In this document: positions 9,359 through 22,454 of the stretch, piece after piece
Numbering within the stretch: position 1 is the stretch's first letter
Layout of the letters: each line of letters opens with the position of its first letter
Assembly (NCBI GenBank): GCA_009746045.1
Contig: RPFO01000041.1
Span: forward strand, 7,974,613 to 8,038,612
From: Mesostigma viride
Taxonomy: Eukaryota > Streptophyta > Mesostigmatophyceae > Mesostigmatales > Mesostigmataceae
Length of the DNA: 64,000 nt
Reading direction: 5' to 3'
Position numbers and translations under genes: made by a program
Notes under the pieces: model-generated
The model's input: the letters and a program-made list of their open reading frames with translations, nothing else
Database searches by the model: none
Told to the model about the DNA's origin: nothing

Positions 9359-12300
9359 CTAATCAAGGCATCCACAATTATAAAGATGGTAACATTTCCG
9401 TATCTGAGGAGCTGCGGAACTTACACATGGGATTGGTAGGCTTGAGCAGGATTCTGTCGGTGCAGATCTCTCCGCTTGTTTGTTGATGATGGCGTTCTTC
9501 GCGTCGAGCTCTTGCATTTTTTTAAACTGCAACATCATGTTGGCAAGCACGGATTCCACCGATGACTCTGGTCCTCCCGTGGAGGGTGGCAGTGGGGCCG
9601 GAGGGGCTGGCACGGCCGTGGAGGGTGGCAGTGGGGCCGGAGGGGCTGGCACGGCCGTGGAGGGTGGCAGTGGGGCCGGAGGGGCTGGCACGGCCGTGGA
9701 GGGTGGCAGCTGTGGGGCCAGAGGGGCTGGCACGGCCGTGGAGGGTGGCAGTGGGGCCGGAGGGGCTGGCACGGCCGTGGAGGGTGGCAGCTGTGGGGCC
9801 AGAGGGGCTGGCACGGCCGTGGAGGGTGGCAGTGGGGCCAGAGGGGCTGGCACGGCCGGGGAGGGTAGCAGTGGGGCTGGCACATCCGGGGGGAAGGCAC
9901 TTGACTCGTGTTCGTTTCTTCTGCCTTTCCAGGCAGGTCGTTCACCGTAACATTGCCCAACATCACCCATGAGAGCTCGCCAGACCCCTCCTCACCGTAG
10001 TGCAATTTCCTCAGATCAAAGCAATACCTTGATTCTGGCTCATCCCCGTTAGGAAACGCAAGCGTCCACGGGGACTTGTTCCGTGGCTTGACCATAGCAA
10101 TGCGGCCTACATCCCACACCAACTCATCCCCCAATCTCAGCAGCTTGCGCGCCTTCAGCAACCATTTTTGAGCTATGATGGTGCCAACCGGTACGGTGGT
10201 CGTTGTCACCTCTGTTGGAAGAGGCAACACGGTGGCCTGAGGGAGCACCTGCTTGATGTAGTGCATCAACCCCAGATCTGAAGGTGGTGGGCACTGAGCA
10301 CGTGTCTTAGGTGCTGTTGGCGGCTGTGCAAGGATGGCAATGTTCTCTTCTAGAGGCTGCGGCGATGGCAGGACTGGATCCTTTGTTGCAGATGGGGACT
10401 TGGTCTCTGTTGATCCGCGCTGGGCCTTGGAAACTGGCGCTGGTGTCATGCCCTTCCTCTTTGAAGAAGCCTGCGAAGGCACTGCACACATCAATTGCAA
10501 AAGAGAGACTTTGTTGGGATCATAAAAACAAACAGGGAATGCATTTACAAATGGGAAACGGGGAAGCTGCTGGTGAATGGGGGTTATGTATGCCATGGTG
10601 GCAAACGAACATAGCAAGGTCTTAAGGGGACGTGGCGCGCCGAATATTTTCCGCGCCAAAAAATTCGCGGTACCGTCCGTACGGTGTATAATGTGTGCCC
10701 GGACCGCTCAACACTCGCGGAGGTGGCCATGGCGGCATGCCTTTATGCAATATTAATCGATATGGCACGTAAACAGCTAGAAAAAATGCTTGAATTTCGC
10801 AGAAGATTAGTTGATGACCTCATTTCATGGCGGAAAGTTTACGGTTTGCAATATCGCTAATTTCTCGAACGGCTACGGGCGCGGGGGTCCAGGATATAAT
10901 TTCTCTTGCGGATCATGAAATTTAATGCAGGTTTACGGCAGCTATTGTGAGGCAACGTAGGCTCTAAAGACCGATTATGAAGCTTACTTAATGGCGTTAT
11001 CGAGTTTGTGCCGAAGCTTCCCGGTTTCTTTTACATTTCCGGCATTCAAGGTAAGAACCTACGCAGGCCTGCGCATGTCGCCTTCGACGTATTCACGGAA
11101 GGCGCACCTTCCTTGTTCGCCTGATCAATGGATGATGTCTTTTATTGTTCGAGCTTGCGTGCCAGTTTATGCATGAAACATTTCCACGCAGGCAGGTGCA
11201 TTGACGTCGGCCTTTCGCCTTTTTTTCGGGCAGTTTCCCTGCAGGAAGCGCTCCATTTCTTTCGGTTGCATCGTCAGATTCCTAGCAATTTCGTACAATT
11301 TCGTGTAGTTTGTGGCTGGCATGCTAAATGCGCCGAGGTCAAGTTGTTGGTAATGTGTTGACATTTGTTTTCCATAATCCTTTGGACATGAGCTTGCTCA
11401 GACGCTTTGTTATGTGCCGGATCTGACACGCCTGTTTTAGTAACGACATCCGGCATGTGCCTAGAGGCTAACAAGCTGGCATCAGCTTCTTAGCAAATTG
11501 CCATATTGGAAAGGAAGGTGAGAGTGGTTCTTTTGCTGGCCATACTGCATGAGTGGCATTGCATTAGATAGGTGTTTCCATTGCTTTCCTTGAGCTATAA
11601 CCATTAAGACTTCCCTGCTATGTGTGCAGCAAGGCAAGCTGGATAGGATGTGAATGATTGGCAGACAACATGTATGATTTGCTGCCAAGTTTGCAGGCTG
11701 CAGTTTCCTCTATTGCTTGGGCAGTCTTTCTAAGGTTTTTACACGTATACTTGCTGAGTTCTTGGCATAAATTTACATGGTAACCTTGGGCTGAGCATAG
11801 TGTATGCTCTCTTGGTGCGTGTATGCCTAGCGATGGTGTTGCTATGCGCACGCTGGCAAGGCTGGCCATGCTGAGGGCAGGGGAGGGCAGATGAGGTGCC
11901 CAGCCTTTTCTTATGTTGTGTGATCGAGTTGGGCATGTTTTTTGGCTTCTTGGATGGAAAACATGATGTCTAGGTGGCCTTATACACAGAAAAACCTCAT
12001 TTAGCGTATGTTCAGGTTTTAGCACGCAAAACCTTATAACTTGAGCTAGACTTGTCGGAATGACCTGGGACTTGGACCACTGCTGTCCCCCTGTTAGCCG
12101 GATTTTCGCTTGATTTTGTGGCCTTATTTGAAGTGTTTATGATACATTTATTCCCAATGTCCGGTAAAAAAAGACCTGTTTTGCGGGAAAATTAATAACT
12201 GTTCAAGGTTTTGCCATTTCCATGATGTAAATAGCTCAGCAAGCTACACACTCAGGGAACTACAAATGGTTGATTTTTGGTTGCCAACAAATGTGTGCAT

Positions 12301-13482
12301 TATTGGCTGGGGCATACCCAGCCCTAATTAGCGTCTTTTTCTATTTATAGCGCAATATTGGCGTATACTTGGGGGTAGTACCCCCAACAAGTGCATGGAC
12401 AACTCACAAGAGATGTTATTTAGTGCCCGCAATCATATTTCAGCATTGTGCAAATGAATTTCAAGTGTTATTACCATGCATAGTTCAATTTTTAAGGGTT
12501 TTGGGGTGCCACCTCCCCTTAATAAGGTTGAGCGAAAAGAAGATTAGAGTGCATCGTCAGTGCAGAAACTGAGATACTTGCTAAGTAAAATACAGGTATG
12601 CCAATGCAAAAAGAGACAAGAATAAAACAGCCCAGATTGGAAGTGATCTGATATTACTTACAGGGAATGGCCTGCTGCACGGGCGAAGTAGAGCTGACCA
12701 CCGGAAACAGCGTCACAGGTCCATCACGAGCAGCCCCCGGAGTGGGCTCACAACCGGCCACCAGCATGGATTCCAGGGCTGGGCCGGGCTTTGGCCGGGC
12801 TTCGGATGCATCCACCCGGCAGGGCTGGGGCAGGGCCTTTGAATCGATACATGGAGACTCACATGCGAGCAGAAGCGATAAATTCTTCGAATAGTGGGGC
12901 TTCACATGTGGACCTGGTTCAGGTGCCAGGATGGGCACCAGAGGAACCTGTGCAGGCGCCAGCACCGGTGTCAATGTCCCAGCCAGGTCCACGGCTGGAT
13001 GAAAAAGGAAAGACACATGCAATTAAAGAAGTCAAAAGTCAGCTTGAATGAAACACAAAGAAAACCAATATACACAAAAAAAACGTGTGGGACTTCATAA
13101 AGATAATAATGCACAAAGTTGAAGGGTAAATACAGGCAAATCGATACGTTGTAAGTTTCCATGAAGCAACAGTAAGGCCCGTATACCAAAGGGGGAAAAA
13201 AGGGAACTTACGTGCCAGCACGGGGGCAGATGGACAGCCTGGCAGTGGTGGTGGTGGCATGGCCACGAGAGTGGGTGCCGGCGCGGCGCTCATCTGCTGG
13301 TCAAACTGCGCATTGATTGCGTCGATTTGGGCCTGCATTTGGGCCTGCAAAGCTGCAATGCGGGCGGCCCTTTCAGCCTCGAGGCTTGCAGGCAGCTGCA
13401 TGGTCCCGGCGGTGACTTCAGCAGGGTTGGCTTTTGACGACGACTTGGCTTTTGCAGTTTTCCTTGCTTTTGGGACGCCCAG
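9359..13482 (-). CDS. CACTA second gene, spliced, basic and Pro-rich (TNPA-like role inferred)
   Basis: Exons are deduced from splice signals on the minus strand. Exon 13482-13212 starts after CAG and ends before GTAAGT; it encodes a Lys/Ser-rich stretch and a coiled coil (AERAARIAALQAQMQAQIDA). Exon 12994-12662 joins it in phase and is Pro-rich. An exon from 10470 encodes KRKG-type basic sequence and a compact domain with LLRLGDELVWDVGRIAM and WTLAFPNGD. The last exon, ending at the TAG of 9359-9361, has a Pro/Ala repeat and a second coiled coil (MLQFKKMQELDAKNAI). The first exon and the 12662-10470 joins are not resolved, since phases do not match directly. Its place, divergent from the transposase, suggests the accessory DNA-binding protein of the transposon. 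No known family was recognised. Confidence 0.5.
9580..9880 (-). repeat. 39/42-bp tandem repeat in the coding region
   Basis: About seven to eight copies of a 39-bp unit (some 42 bp) are present. Read on the minus strand in the gene's frame each encodes a PPSTAVPAPLAPL-like unit. Unit lengths are multiples of three, so copy changes keep the frame. Confidence 0.8.
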
Positions 13483-13698
13483 CTGTGGTGTTCACCATGA
13501 AGAACAAAGCACAGCATCCGAAGGAACATAATAATGCACTCGATCAGAAAACTATCGATGGCCATACGGCGAGTAGAAAGTACGGTTGCACTACAGATTG
13601 CTGACTGCACTCGTCATACACAACGGATGCATACCAAGACACGGCAGTTCATGAGTATTCTTTGTTTAATTACCTTTTTGGGCTGGTTGGTTACGCAG
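13483..13698. promoter_or_regulatory. intergenic or first-intron region between divergent CACTA genes
   Basis: The first visible exons of the minus and plus genes lie 216 bp apart, both preceded by acceptor-like CAG. True first exons and promoters are therefore not located; a shared bidirectional promoter is possible but not shown. Confidence 0.2.
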
Positions 13699-16600
13699 GC
13701 AAGCGGGGCACGCTTGCCCTTTTTAGTTCTCTCCTACCACCTGGCAATGTCTTGCCGGCTTCTGTTGAGGCGGCTAGACGCCTGTTGCGAGACTTGGGCT
13801 TGACGTATAAAGTATACGATGCGTGCAAGTGTGACGATTATGTTTACAAAGATAAGGATCTCCAGCAGTGCCCAAAGTGCGCCGAACCTCGTTATGAGAT
13901 ATACACAGACACAGACGGCATGGTGATTAATACGAGGAAGCCCTATCGGCAAGTCAGAGTTTTTTCTTTGCTGGACAGGGTTCGGGGCTGGTTCAGAATG
14001 GAGAAGATGTCAATGGCACTGAGGTATGCAGGAGAGAAAGAAAACAAGGGTGCAGATTCGCCGACGCGGACGGTTGACGGAGTCAAAGGTTCGTAATCCA
14101 TAGCCTCTACATCTGGCCATTGCTTGTTTTTTTTTATCTTTGCTTGCCGATAGAGTTACACAACGCCGCGTTACTTTGGTATGTAGAGCTAGAACGTTAG
14201 TAACCCTTACTCTTGCCATTGAATCTTGCCTGGCAAGGTCAGTGTCGTGTTAAGTGATGTATCTGTATTTCTTACCGTTGCTTCAATGCATTCTCTGTGG
14301 TTTGTTCTTTCCTTGCCTGTTTCTTTTTGCAGACTGTCCGGCTGTACAACATGTAAAAAATCTTTACCCGCAGTTTCGTACTGAGCTGCGTAATCTTATA
14401 TTCGGGATGGCGGTTGACGGAGTGTGTCCGCGTAGCTTTATGGGAAACTATTCTTGCTGGCCAGCTTTTATGGCTTGCTACAATTTACCTGAGTGGGTAT
14501 TTGTCAACAAGAACTTCTCACCTATGGTTCTGCTGATAAGTGCCGCCAAGGGCAAGGCTCCAAAAAGAATGCAGGTGTACTGGGAGTTGGCGGTTGATGA
14601 GCTTGTGGCGATGTGGAATGGTTTTTATGTATGCGACATCGTGGATGACCAGGGCGGCCAGTTACAACCTGTGCGCCTGCAGGCGCTCCTACTGTGGGTT
14701 ATCCACGACTACCCAGCTTTTGCAAAGTCACTAAACATCCCAGATGCTGGATACTGCGGCTGCATGTTACATGGGCCAGAATGGGAAGCAACTTTTTTTT
14801 CCAATGGGAAGCTTGTGTACTTAGGGCACTCTACGCTTTTGAAGGAAGGTGACCCTGCGCGACCATCCGGGACTGGAGCTGCCCCTCCAGAAATGGATTA
14901 TGATGGGTACCTGAAATATTGTCGGGAAGAGTTGGGGGTGCAACCTGAAATATTCGGCAAGCTGCCGTACTGGACCAAGCTGTTAATTCGACATCTGGTG
15001 GATGAGTTTCACCTTGGCCCCAACTGCCTGCTCCGGATAGTCAACTGCACCAGCGGTAAGTAGCACGCGACAGTGTTCTTTTTTTTTCTAGTGTGCAGTT
15101 TGTAAACTTTGTCATATGCAAGGGACAAATTTTTGTTACATACTTATCGATTGATTATTGATTGTGCGTTTCGTTGATTCGGGGTTCTTTGAACGGAGTT
15201 TCTTCTATACGTGAATGCGGGAACAAGAGGCCGCTGGATGAGCGGCTTATAGGTCGTAGTGTTTTCTCGTAGCTGTTTGGCTAGAGCTTTTGTGATTAGT
15301 AGATGCAGTATAGTGCATGGTTGAAAAATGAATTAAATAAAATGTGCGTTCCGCGCTTGGGTTGATTATACCCGGGCGGAACGGGGCGTGAGGTGCAGTG
15401 CCCCTGAAAAGAACAACCTACGCATTATTTAATACTAGCCGTGCAGATTCGGGATATTCTACCCCCGGTCTGTACGGTTAGCGTCTTACTAGCATCACTG
15501 AACATAAGGGTAATGACGTCAGTTAGCTAGGGATAAGGGAGGTTTTGCGACTAAAAGCCGCTCTGGCTGGTTTTGTCGGCCTCTTTCTTTGCTCGTTGTC
15601 GTTGCGGCGGCAGCCGCAGCTATGGGTGCTGCGGAGCAAAATCCCAAAAGCACTGGTTGCACCGGTCACTTGGCCAGTGGTGAGACTTCCAGTTGTTAAC
15701 CGGCCAGGCGTAGTTCCTCGGCCGGTTAACTAAAAGAAAAGAAAATGATTACCTCCGGTCCGCACCTTTTCCCCAGCTTGGGGTCTTTGGTGGGCCGGGT
15801 GCCGTGACAGGTGCTCAACTGTCGCTTGGTCGGCCCAGTGCGCGAGCTGGTGCTCCGTACCTGGGGATGCTTGCACCCCGGGTTGGAGCCAGATGGCTGG
15901 CACTGGCGACCCGTGTCTCGGTCCGCGGCCTGAGGCTTTTTCTTCGGAAATTGCTGCTGGCCAGCAAACTTTGCAATTGCCTTCCGCCGAGGGGGGGTGG
16001 TTGGGGCTGGGGACGGCGATGGGAAAAGCGCCTAAGCTAGAAATTTTTTCCCCACGCATAGAAACCTCGGGGGGGAATGCGGTCTTGGCTGAACGGACTC
16101 TCGTTCAGCCAGGTGCCTGGGGCTGTGGCCTCGGGCATCCGGGCTGGCGGGGCCTGGGCTAGGTCCACGTTTTTTCTCGAAGCACCCCGGGTCTATGGGG
16201 AGACGGCCATAGCGGTACCGACTCGGGGCCCCGAGAGGGGTCATGATAGGCTGGCCGTGCGCAATCGCAGTGCAAATGCGCTGGGCCTTTTTGGGCCTGG
16301 CCATGCATCCACAGCCGCCGGGCACACGCCTCCCGATGTGGGGGGGCTCCCGTTTTGCGGCAGGGCGGTCACTTGTGACAACGAGCAAGGTGGAGTGCGG
16401 CTTCAAGGGAAAGCCAGGGCGGGGGTGATTGGGCAACGTACTTCATGAAGGGCCTTGAACGGCGTGCCTCCGGGCATGTCAAACGTGTCACATGTATGCT
16501 TCCACTTATTGTTTTTAATGAAGATGCTGGTTTTTGTGGGAGCTACGTGGGACATGAATCGGGGTTCTTTGAACGGAGTTTCTTCTATACGTGAATGCGG

Positions 16601-19600
16601 GAACAAGAGGCCGCTGGATGAGCGGCTTATAGGTCGTAGTGTTTTCTCGTAGCTGTTTGGCTAGAGCTTTTGTGATTAGTAGATGCAGTATAGTGCATGG
16701 TTGAAAAATGAATTAAATAAAATGTGCGTTCCGCGCTTGGGTTGATTATACCCGGGCGGAACGGGGCGTGAGGTGCAGTGCCCCTGAAAAGAACAACCTA
16801 CGCATTATTTAATACTAGCTGTGCAGATTCGGGATATTCTACCCCCGGTCTGTACGGTTAGCGTCTTACTAGCATCACTGAACATAAGGGTTTAATGACG
16901 TCAGTTAGCTAGGGATAAGGGAGGTTTTGCGACTAAAAGCCGCTCTGGCTGGTTTTGTCGGCCTCTTTCTTTGCTCCCCACCCACCCACCCTTGTCTTGG
17001 TTGCCTCTAGGGCAACGTACTTCATGAAGGGCCTTGAACGGCGTGCCTCCGGGCATGTCAAACGTGTCACATGTATGCTTCCACTCATTGTTTTTAATGA
17101 AGATGCTGGTTTTTGTGGGAGCTACGTGGGACATGAAATTGTGTTGTCCTTTGTGGCCTTTTTTATTATGTGCAGGGAAAGCTCATACCCCTGCTGTTCG
17201 AGCAAGGCTGCAGCAACTGGGCCTTAATCAGGAGCTCTGGGTTACCACGGAAGAGGTGGAGAAAGTGGCGAAGAACGGTGTCCGGACAATAAGCATTAAA
17301 AAAAACTCTCGACATCCACCATGTAAACTCACGTCGGAGGAGAAAGCGGCCACCCGTGGTATGTCTGTGGATGTGTACATGCTTTTTTATTGGAATTGGT
17401 TTGGATGTTGTTTGTTGGTATTTTATATAAAGTGTTTCATGTTGTCATCTGCCAAGATTGCTTAATTGCTGTGTTGGTCCATAGATCCCATGACGTAGTC
17501 CACTGTCATTAGAGATTTCTGTGTACCACATCAAACCAAGTGCCCTTGTTAGGGTAAACATGTTGCTTGTAAGACTTGCTTTCATTTTTTCAATAACTAT
17601 TTATGGGGTTAGTGTCAGGATTTGCCGGAGCATTTGGGCTGACAGACAGTGTTTGGCCAGTCTGAGAATTCGCCTCTGACTCGGGGTTCTTTGAACGGAG
17701 TTTCTTCTATACGTGAATGCGGGAACAAGAGGCCGCTGGATGAGCGGCTTATAGGTCGCAGTGTTTACTCGTAGCTGTTTGGCTAGAGCTTTTGTGATTA
17801 GTAGATGCAATATAGTGCATGGTTGAAAAATGAATTAAATAAAATGTGCGTTCCGCGCTTGGGTTGATTATACCCGGGCGGAACGGGGCGTGAGGTGCAG
17901 TGCCCCTGAAAAGAACAACCTACGCATTATTTAATACTAGCCGTGCAGATTCGGGATATTCTACCCCCGGTCTGTACGGTTAGCGTCTTACTAGCATCCA
18001 CTAAACATAAGGGTTTAATGACGTCAGTTAGCTAGGGATAAGGGAGGTTTTGCGACTAAAAGCCGCTCTGGCTGGTTTTGTCGGCCTCTTTCTTTGCTCG
18101 TTGTCGTTGCGGCGGCAGCCGCAGCTATGGGTGCTGCGGAGCAAAATCCCAAAAGCACTGGTTGCACTGGCCACTTGGCCAGTGGTGAGACTTCCAGTTG
18201 TTAACCGGCCAGGCGTAGTTCCTCGCCCGGTTAACTAAAAGAAAAGAAAAAGATTACCTCCGGTCCGCACCTTTTCCCCAGCTTGGGGTCTTTGGTGGGC
18301 CGGATGCCGTGACAGGTGCTCAACTGTCGCTTGGTCGGCCCAGTGCGCGAGCTGGTGCTCCGTACCTGGGGATGCTTGCACCCCGGGTTGGAGCCGGATG
18401 GCTGGCACTGGCGACCCGTGTCTCGGTCCGCGGCCTGCGGCTTTTTCTTCGGAAATTGCTGCTGGCCAGCAAACTTTGCAATTGCCTTCCGCCGAGGGGG
18501 GGTGGTTGGGGCTGGGGACGGCGATGGGAAAAGCGTCTAAGCTAGAAATTTTTTCCCCACGCATAGAAACCTCGGGGGGGAATGCGGTCTTGGCTGAACG
18601 GACTCTCGTTCAGCCAGGTGCCTGGGGCTGTGGCCTCGGGCATCCGGGCTGGCGGGGCCTGGGCTAGGTCCACGTTTTTTCTCGAAGCACCCCGGGTCTA
18701 TGGGGAGACGGCCATAGCGGTACCGACTCGGGGCCCCGAGAGGGGTTATGATAGGCTGGCCGTGCGCAATCGCAGTGCAAATGCGCTGGGCCTTTTTGGG
18801 CCTGGCCATGCATCCACAGCCGCCGGGCACACGCCTCCCGATGTGGGGGGGCTCCCGTTTTGCGGCAGGGCGGTCACTTGTGACAACGAGCAAGGTGGAG
18901 TGCGGCTTCAAGGGAAAGCCAGGGCGGGGGTGATTGGGCAACGTACTTCATGAAGGGCCTTGAACGGCGTGCCTCCGGGCATGTCAATTAGTGTCACATG
19001 TATGCTTCCACTTATTGTTTTAATGAAGATGCTGGTTTTTGTGGGAGCTACGTGGGACATGAATCGGGGTTCTTTGAACGGAGTTTCTTCTATACGTGAA
19101 TGCGGGAACAAGAGGCCGCTGGATGAGCGGCTTATAGGTCGCAGTGTTTACTCGTAGCTGTTTGGCTAGAGCTTTTGTGATTAGTAGATGCAATATAGTG
19201 CATGGTTGAAAAATGAATTAAATAAAATGTGCGTTCCGCGCTTGGGTTGATTATACCCGGGCGGAACGGGGCGTGAGGTGCAGTGCCCCTGAAAAGAACA
19301 ACCTACGCATTATTTAATACTAGCCGTGCAGATTCGGGATATTCTACCCCCGGTCTGTACGGTTAGCGTCTTACTAGCATCCACTAAACATAAGGGTTTA
19401 ATGACGTCAGTTAGCTAGGGATAAGGGAGGTTTTGCGACTAAAAGCCGCTCTGGCTGGTTTTGTCGGCCTCTTTCTTTGCTCCCCACCCACCCACCCTTG
19501 TCTTGGTTGCCTCTAGGGCAACGTACTTCATGAAGGGCCTTGAACGGCGTGCCTCCGGGCATGTCAATTAGTGTCACATGTATGCTTCCACTTATTGTTT

Positions 19601-22056
19601 TAATGAAGATGCTGGTTTTTGTGGGAGCTACGTGGGACATGAAATAATTTTCTAATCAAATTGTCAATGTGATCGTTTACATCTGTGTATCATTCCATGT
19701 TTCTGTTGAATGCAGAGGTGGAAAAGGCGTTCGACCGCCTCCCGGACTATGTGCCTGGGCGATACCACGGACTAGCCGCTGACGGGAAAAGCGATGAGAC
19801 GATGAAAACAAGTGACAAAAACAAGTACCTGTGCTTGTTGTTGCCGGTCGTGTTGCGCAATCGTTTGCATCCGGATGCCCGCGCGGCATTTGTCCAGCTG
19901 TCTGTGGCCTTTAATGCTGTATTTTCAGCAAGGTGCCTCACTCAATCGCAGTTAGTCGAAGTGGGCGAAATGATGGTGCGTGCGGTGGTAGCATTAGAGT
20001 GTGTTATGCCAGCGTCAGAAATGTCAAGATCAGTCCATGCTGCATCTCACTTGGCGGAACAGATCCGGTATGCTGGCCTGCCTGATGGCCGGAGCATGAC
20101 ATGGGGTGAGCGCCAAATGGCGGTGATTACTTCTGGGCCATTGTCAAACAAGAACGTGGAATGCTCCATGGGGAACTTCTTCATGGACTTCGAGGCATTG
20201 AACATCCTGAGCTACTTCACGCGCCAGACTGTGTGGGTAAGTTTTTTAAACAAACTTCGTGTTTGCTTGGCTGCATGCACATTTCCCATGTTTCAGCGAG
20301 TGTTTCTAGCAGGTTAAGTGTATGCAAAACATGTACTTACGTTCTATTTTTTCTATTTGGTTCATGTGTTTTTTTTTCAGGGTCAAGGCTTCCCGTCTGT
20401 GTGGGACATTCTGGAAACTGATCCGTCCAAGTGTATTCTGCCGAGCAAGCGCTTTCGTCAACAAGCATATACTCTCTCTGAGGTCGAGCAGCTTGAGGCC
20501 TTACAGTTACTCCTGGAATTTGCACTTCAGCATGCAACATACGAGCGCGGATATGAAATTGAATTCTGGTGAGTTTCTTGTAGAAACCGATGCTACATTT
20601 GTACACCCTCGCATTGGTAATTTTAATTCAGTTCAGCAGAAAGGAAGGTGTAATCTTGCAACGCATGTACATAGGATTATCATATGTTTCCTGCATTCTT
20701 CTGATTTGCTTACTCGTGCTTAATGTGGTTGATTTTCTAGATTTCACAGTGACTTTCTTATGTCCTTGTCTACACGCAATATCTGGTTGTGCATGCAATG
20801 ATGAAGATGCTTTTTTTCACTATGTTGATAATTGCATGAAGTGGGACAACTATGTTTAATTGTATGTTTAATTGATTTTGCAATGTGATGTACGTTATTC
20901 GCCTTTGTCACTTGCAGGCGTCGGCTCGTTCACGTTGGCAACCTGGCGTGGTTGAAGCAATGGATCACGCAAAACCAGGAGCCACGCCTCCCCACGATGA
21001 TTACGGCGGCGGTGTGTGGCATGGAGCCTGCTTGTGACGAGCATGACTCAATCCACATCAATGGCAGCAATTACCGAACTGCAGTCGCCGACCTTCGACA
21101 AACTGTTCGCCATCGCAACTCAGGAGTAATGGTTTATGGTAAAGAGGGGGTTAGGTATGGCCGCATCACACACATTCTGCATAGTTTCCTCCGTGCCCCG
21201 ACGGAAGGATGGAGTAGGCAAGTTCTTTTTAAGGTCGCTCTGTTTGATGTCGGTTCTGTGAAAGAGCTCCCTTTAGAGGGATTGACGCTTATACCTTTAG
21301 GGGAGCGAGCGCCCAAGCAGGATGCTTTAGTCCTTCCCGGGAGTGTATGTTCAGTTGGTTTTGTAGTTGATCCAGAGCCATGCACCTGAGATAGCCATCG
21401 TGCACTGTAAATTGCCGTGGCAAATGGTAAAGGAAACGTGTAGTGCAGCCCAGCATGTATTATCCCGTGCTGCAGGTGCTCAGCTGAGAACCACAGACGT
21501 GTATGCTGATATGAACCTGCAGCGCAAGGTGACACTGTGTGTTAAGCGAAGAGACATGACAACACGAGGTCGTTCACAAGGTAATCGCACTGCACCCATA
21601 GATCCACAAGCAACCACTGCACGCATGGCTGCGGAGCCACAAGCAACCACTGCACCTAATCGCTCACGTGGCAAGCGCACTGTTGGCACATTGGTAGAGC
21701 CACAAGCAACCACTGCACCAAGTCGCTCACGTGGCAAGCGCACTGTTGGCACATTGGTAGAACCACAAGCAACCACTGCACCAAGCCGCTCGCGTGGCAA
21801 GCGCACTGCGGACACATTGGTAGAAACACACACAGCCGCTGCACCAAACCGCTCGCGTGGCAAGAGCATTGCTGGCAAGTCCATGGCAGCGGCTAGTGGC
21901 AGCGCATCAAGCCCTGATGACATAGCTAGTGATTTGTCGCTGAGCAGAGACGGTGAGGCATGCATTCCCACACAAAGGAGAAGTGAGAGGCAACGTGTGG
22001 TAGTAAATTATGCGGACTCTGACAGTGCTGCATACACTGATGAGGAGTGGGATTGA
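13699..22056 (+). CDS. CACTA TNP2-like transposase, six visible exons, C-terminal frameshift
   Basis: Exons with matching phases and GT-AG borders: 13699-14088, 14333-15055, 17176-17358, 19716-20236, 20381-20568 and 20918 onward. Exon 1 gives EAARRLLRDLGLTYKVYDAC and CPKCAEPRYE, the usual N-domain of En/Spm transposases. Exon 2 gives GMAVDGVCP, YSCWPAFMACYNLPEW, VDELVAMWNGFY and IHDYPAFAK, the Transposase_21 core. Exons 4-6 carry the DUF4218-like region (LLPVVLRNRLHPDARAAF, NKNVECSMGNFF) and a GRI-H-I domain with LFKVALFDVGS. After VVDPEP at about 21380 the frame stops, but the +1 frame continues (EIAIVHCKLPWQM) with a basic tail to 22056, so this copy has a one-frame break there. The start exon is not seen. 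Introns 2 and 3 each hold a 2-kb repeat. Confidence 0.85.
15179..17137. repeat. repeat unit U1 (A-B-C-A-x-C), inside transposase intron 2
   Basis: Segment A (about 412 bp, starts TCGGGGTTC) is followed by B (about 850 bp, GC-rich), C (about 130 bp, ends GGGACATGAA), then A again at 16559, a 34-bp spacer x instead of B, and C again. A carries a strong hairpin, GTTCCGC ... GCGGAAC (15348-15382). It ends about 38 bp before the exon 3 acceptor. No target duplication or transposase was recognised. Short open frames in B (for example 16032-16436, minus) resemble no family I know. Confidence 0.75.
17681..19643. repeat. repeat unit U2 (A-B-C-A-x-C), inside transposase intron 3
   Basis: It has the same structure, order and orientation as U1 and nearly the same sequence. 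It starts with TCGGGGTTC and ends GGGACATGAA. The second A begins at 19064. Variants are shared by both halves of U2 but not by U1, for example CATCCACTAAACATAAG against CATCACTGAACATAAG. Confidence 0.75.
21600..21870 (+). repeat. 63-bp tandem repeat in the transposase tail
   Basis: About four degenerate copies of a 21-codon unit encode EPQATTAPSRSRGKRTVGTL-like sequence. The tail is basic and rich in Arg, Lys, Thr and Ala, which suggests DNA binding or nuclear targeting (inference). Confidence 0.8.
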
Positions 22057-22090
22057 TTATATTCCTAATATAATGTAATGATGGATTGAT

Positions 22091-22435
22091 AGTTGAGTAA
22101 CTCTAGAGCCCTAGGATCTGGCTCTGAGTTCCCCATGTCCGTCCGCACGCCTTCCGCTAGCGTCCGCTCAGCCGCCGGCTATAATCCGGCGGTCCGATGC
22201 GGGCGACCGGTCTAAGGGCGGCGCCTAGGGCCGGCGCCACCTAGGCCCCAGTCCGGGGCCTTATCCGGGTCAGTACGGACGGCTAGCTTGTCCCACGGTT
22301 ACGGCTAACCGGATAGGGTTTGCTGGCTAAGACATAAACCAGTGGTGGGCCAGCTCCGACAGCAGTTCTCTGTGTTCACCTTATCCCAAGCTAAACGTGA
22401 CCGACCACCATAGCTGAGCCGGTCGGGCTTTAACT
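22091..22435 (+). repeat. copia-2 5' LTR (345 bp)
   Basis: Starts AGTTGAGTAAC, ends GGGCTTTAACT. A GC-rich inverted-repeat-like core (CCGGCGCC and CCCAGTCCGGGG phrases) lies in the middle. Boundaries are fixed by the TTGAT duplication. Confidence 0.95.
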
Positions 22436-22454
22436 TGTATTCATAAAAATCCCG

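Noticed and set aside
12369-12390. Palindrome TTGGGGGTAGTACCCCCAA as a regulatory operator
   Set aside because: A single short palindrome within a CACTA intron or intergenic region, with nothing linking it to a function.
16032-16436. 134-codon conserved frame in segment B (also at 18537-18941)
   Set aside because: Conservation reflects the near-identity of the two repeats at all positions; overlapping frames on the other strand are equally conserved.
15179-17137. Classic LTR retrotransposon or TRIM with A as LTR
   Set aside because: The second A is followed by another C segment and no target duplication or primer site could be found, so the label is not supported.
15179-19643. Helitron (starts TC, tandem copies)
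   Set aside because: The unit ends GACATGAA and not CTRR; no Rep/helicase frame and no A/T insertion rule are seen.
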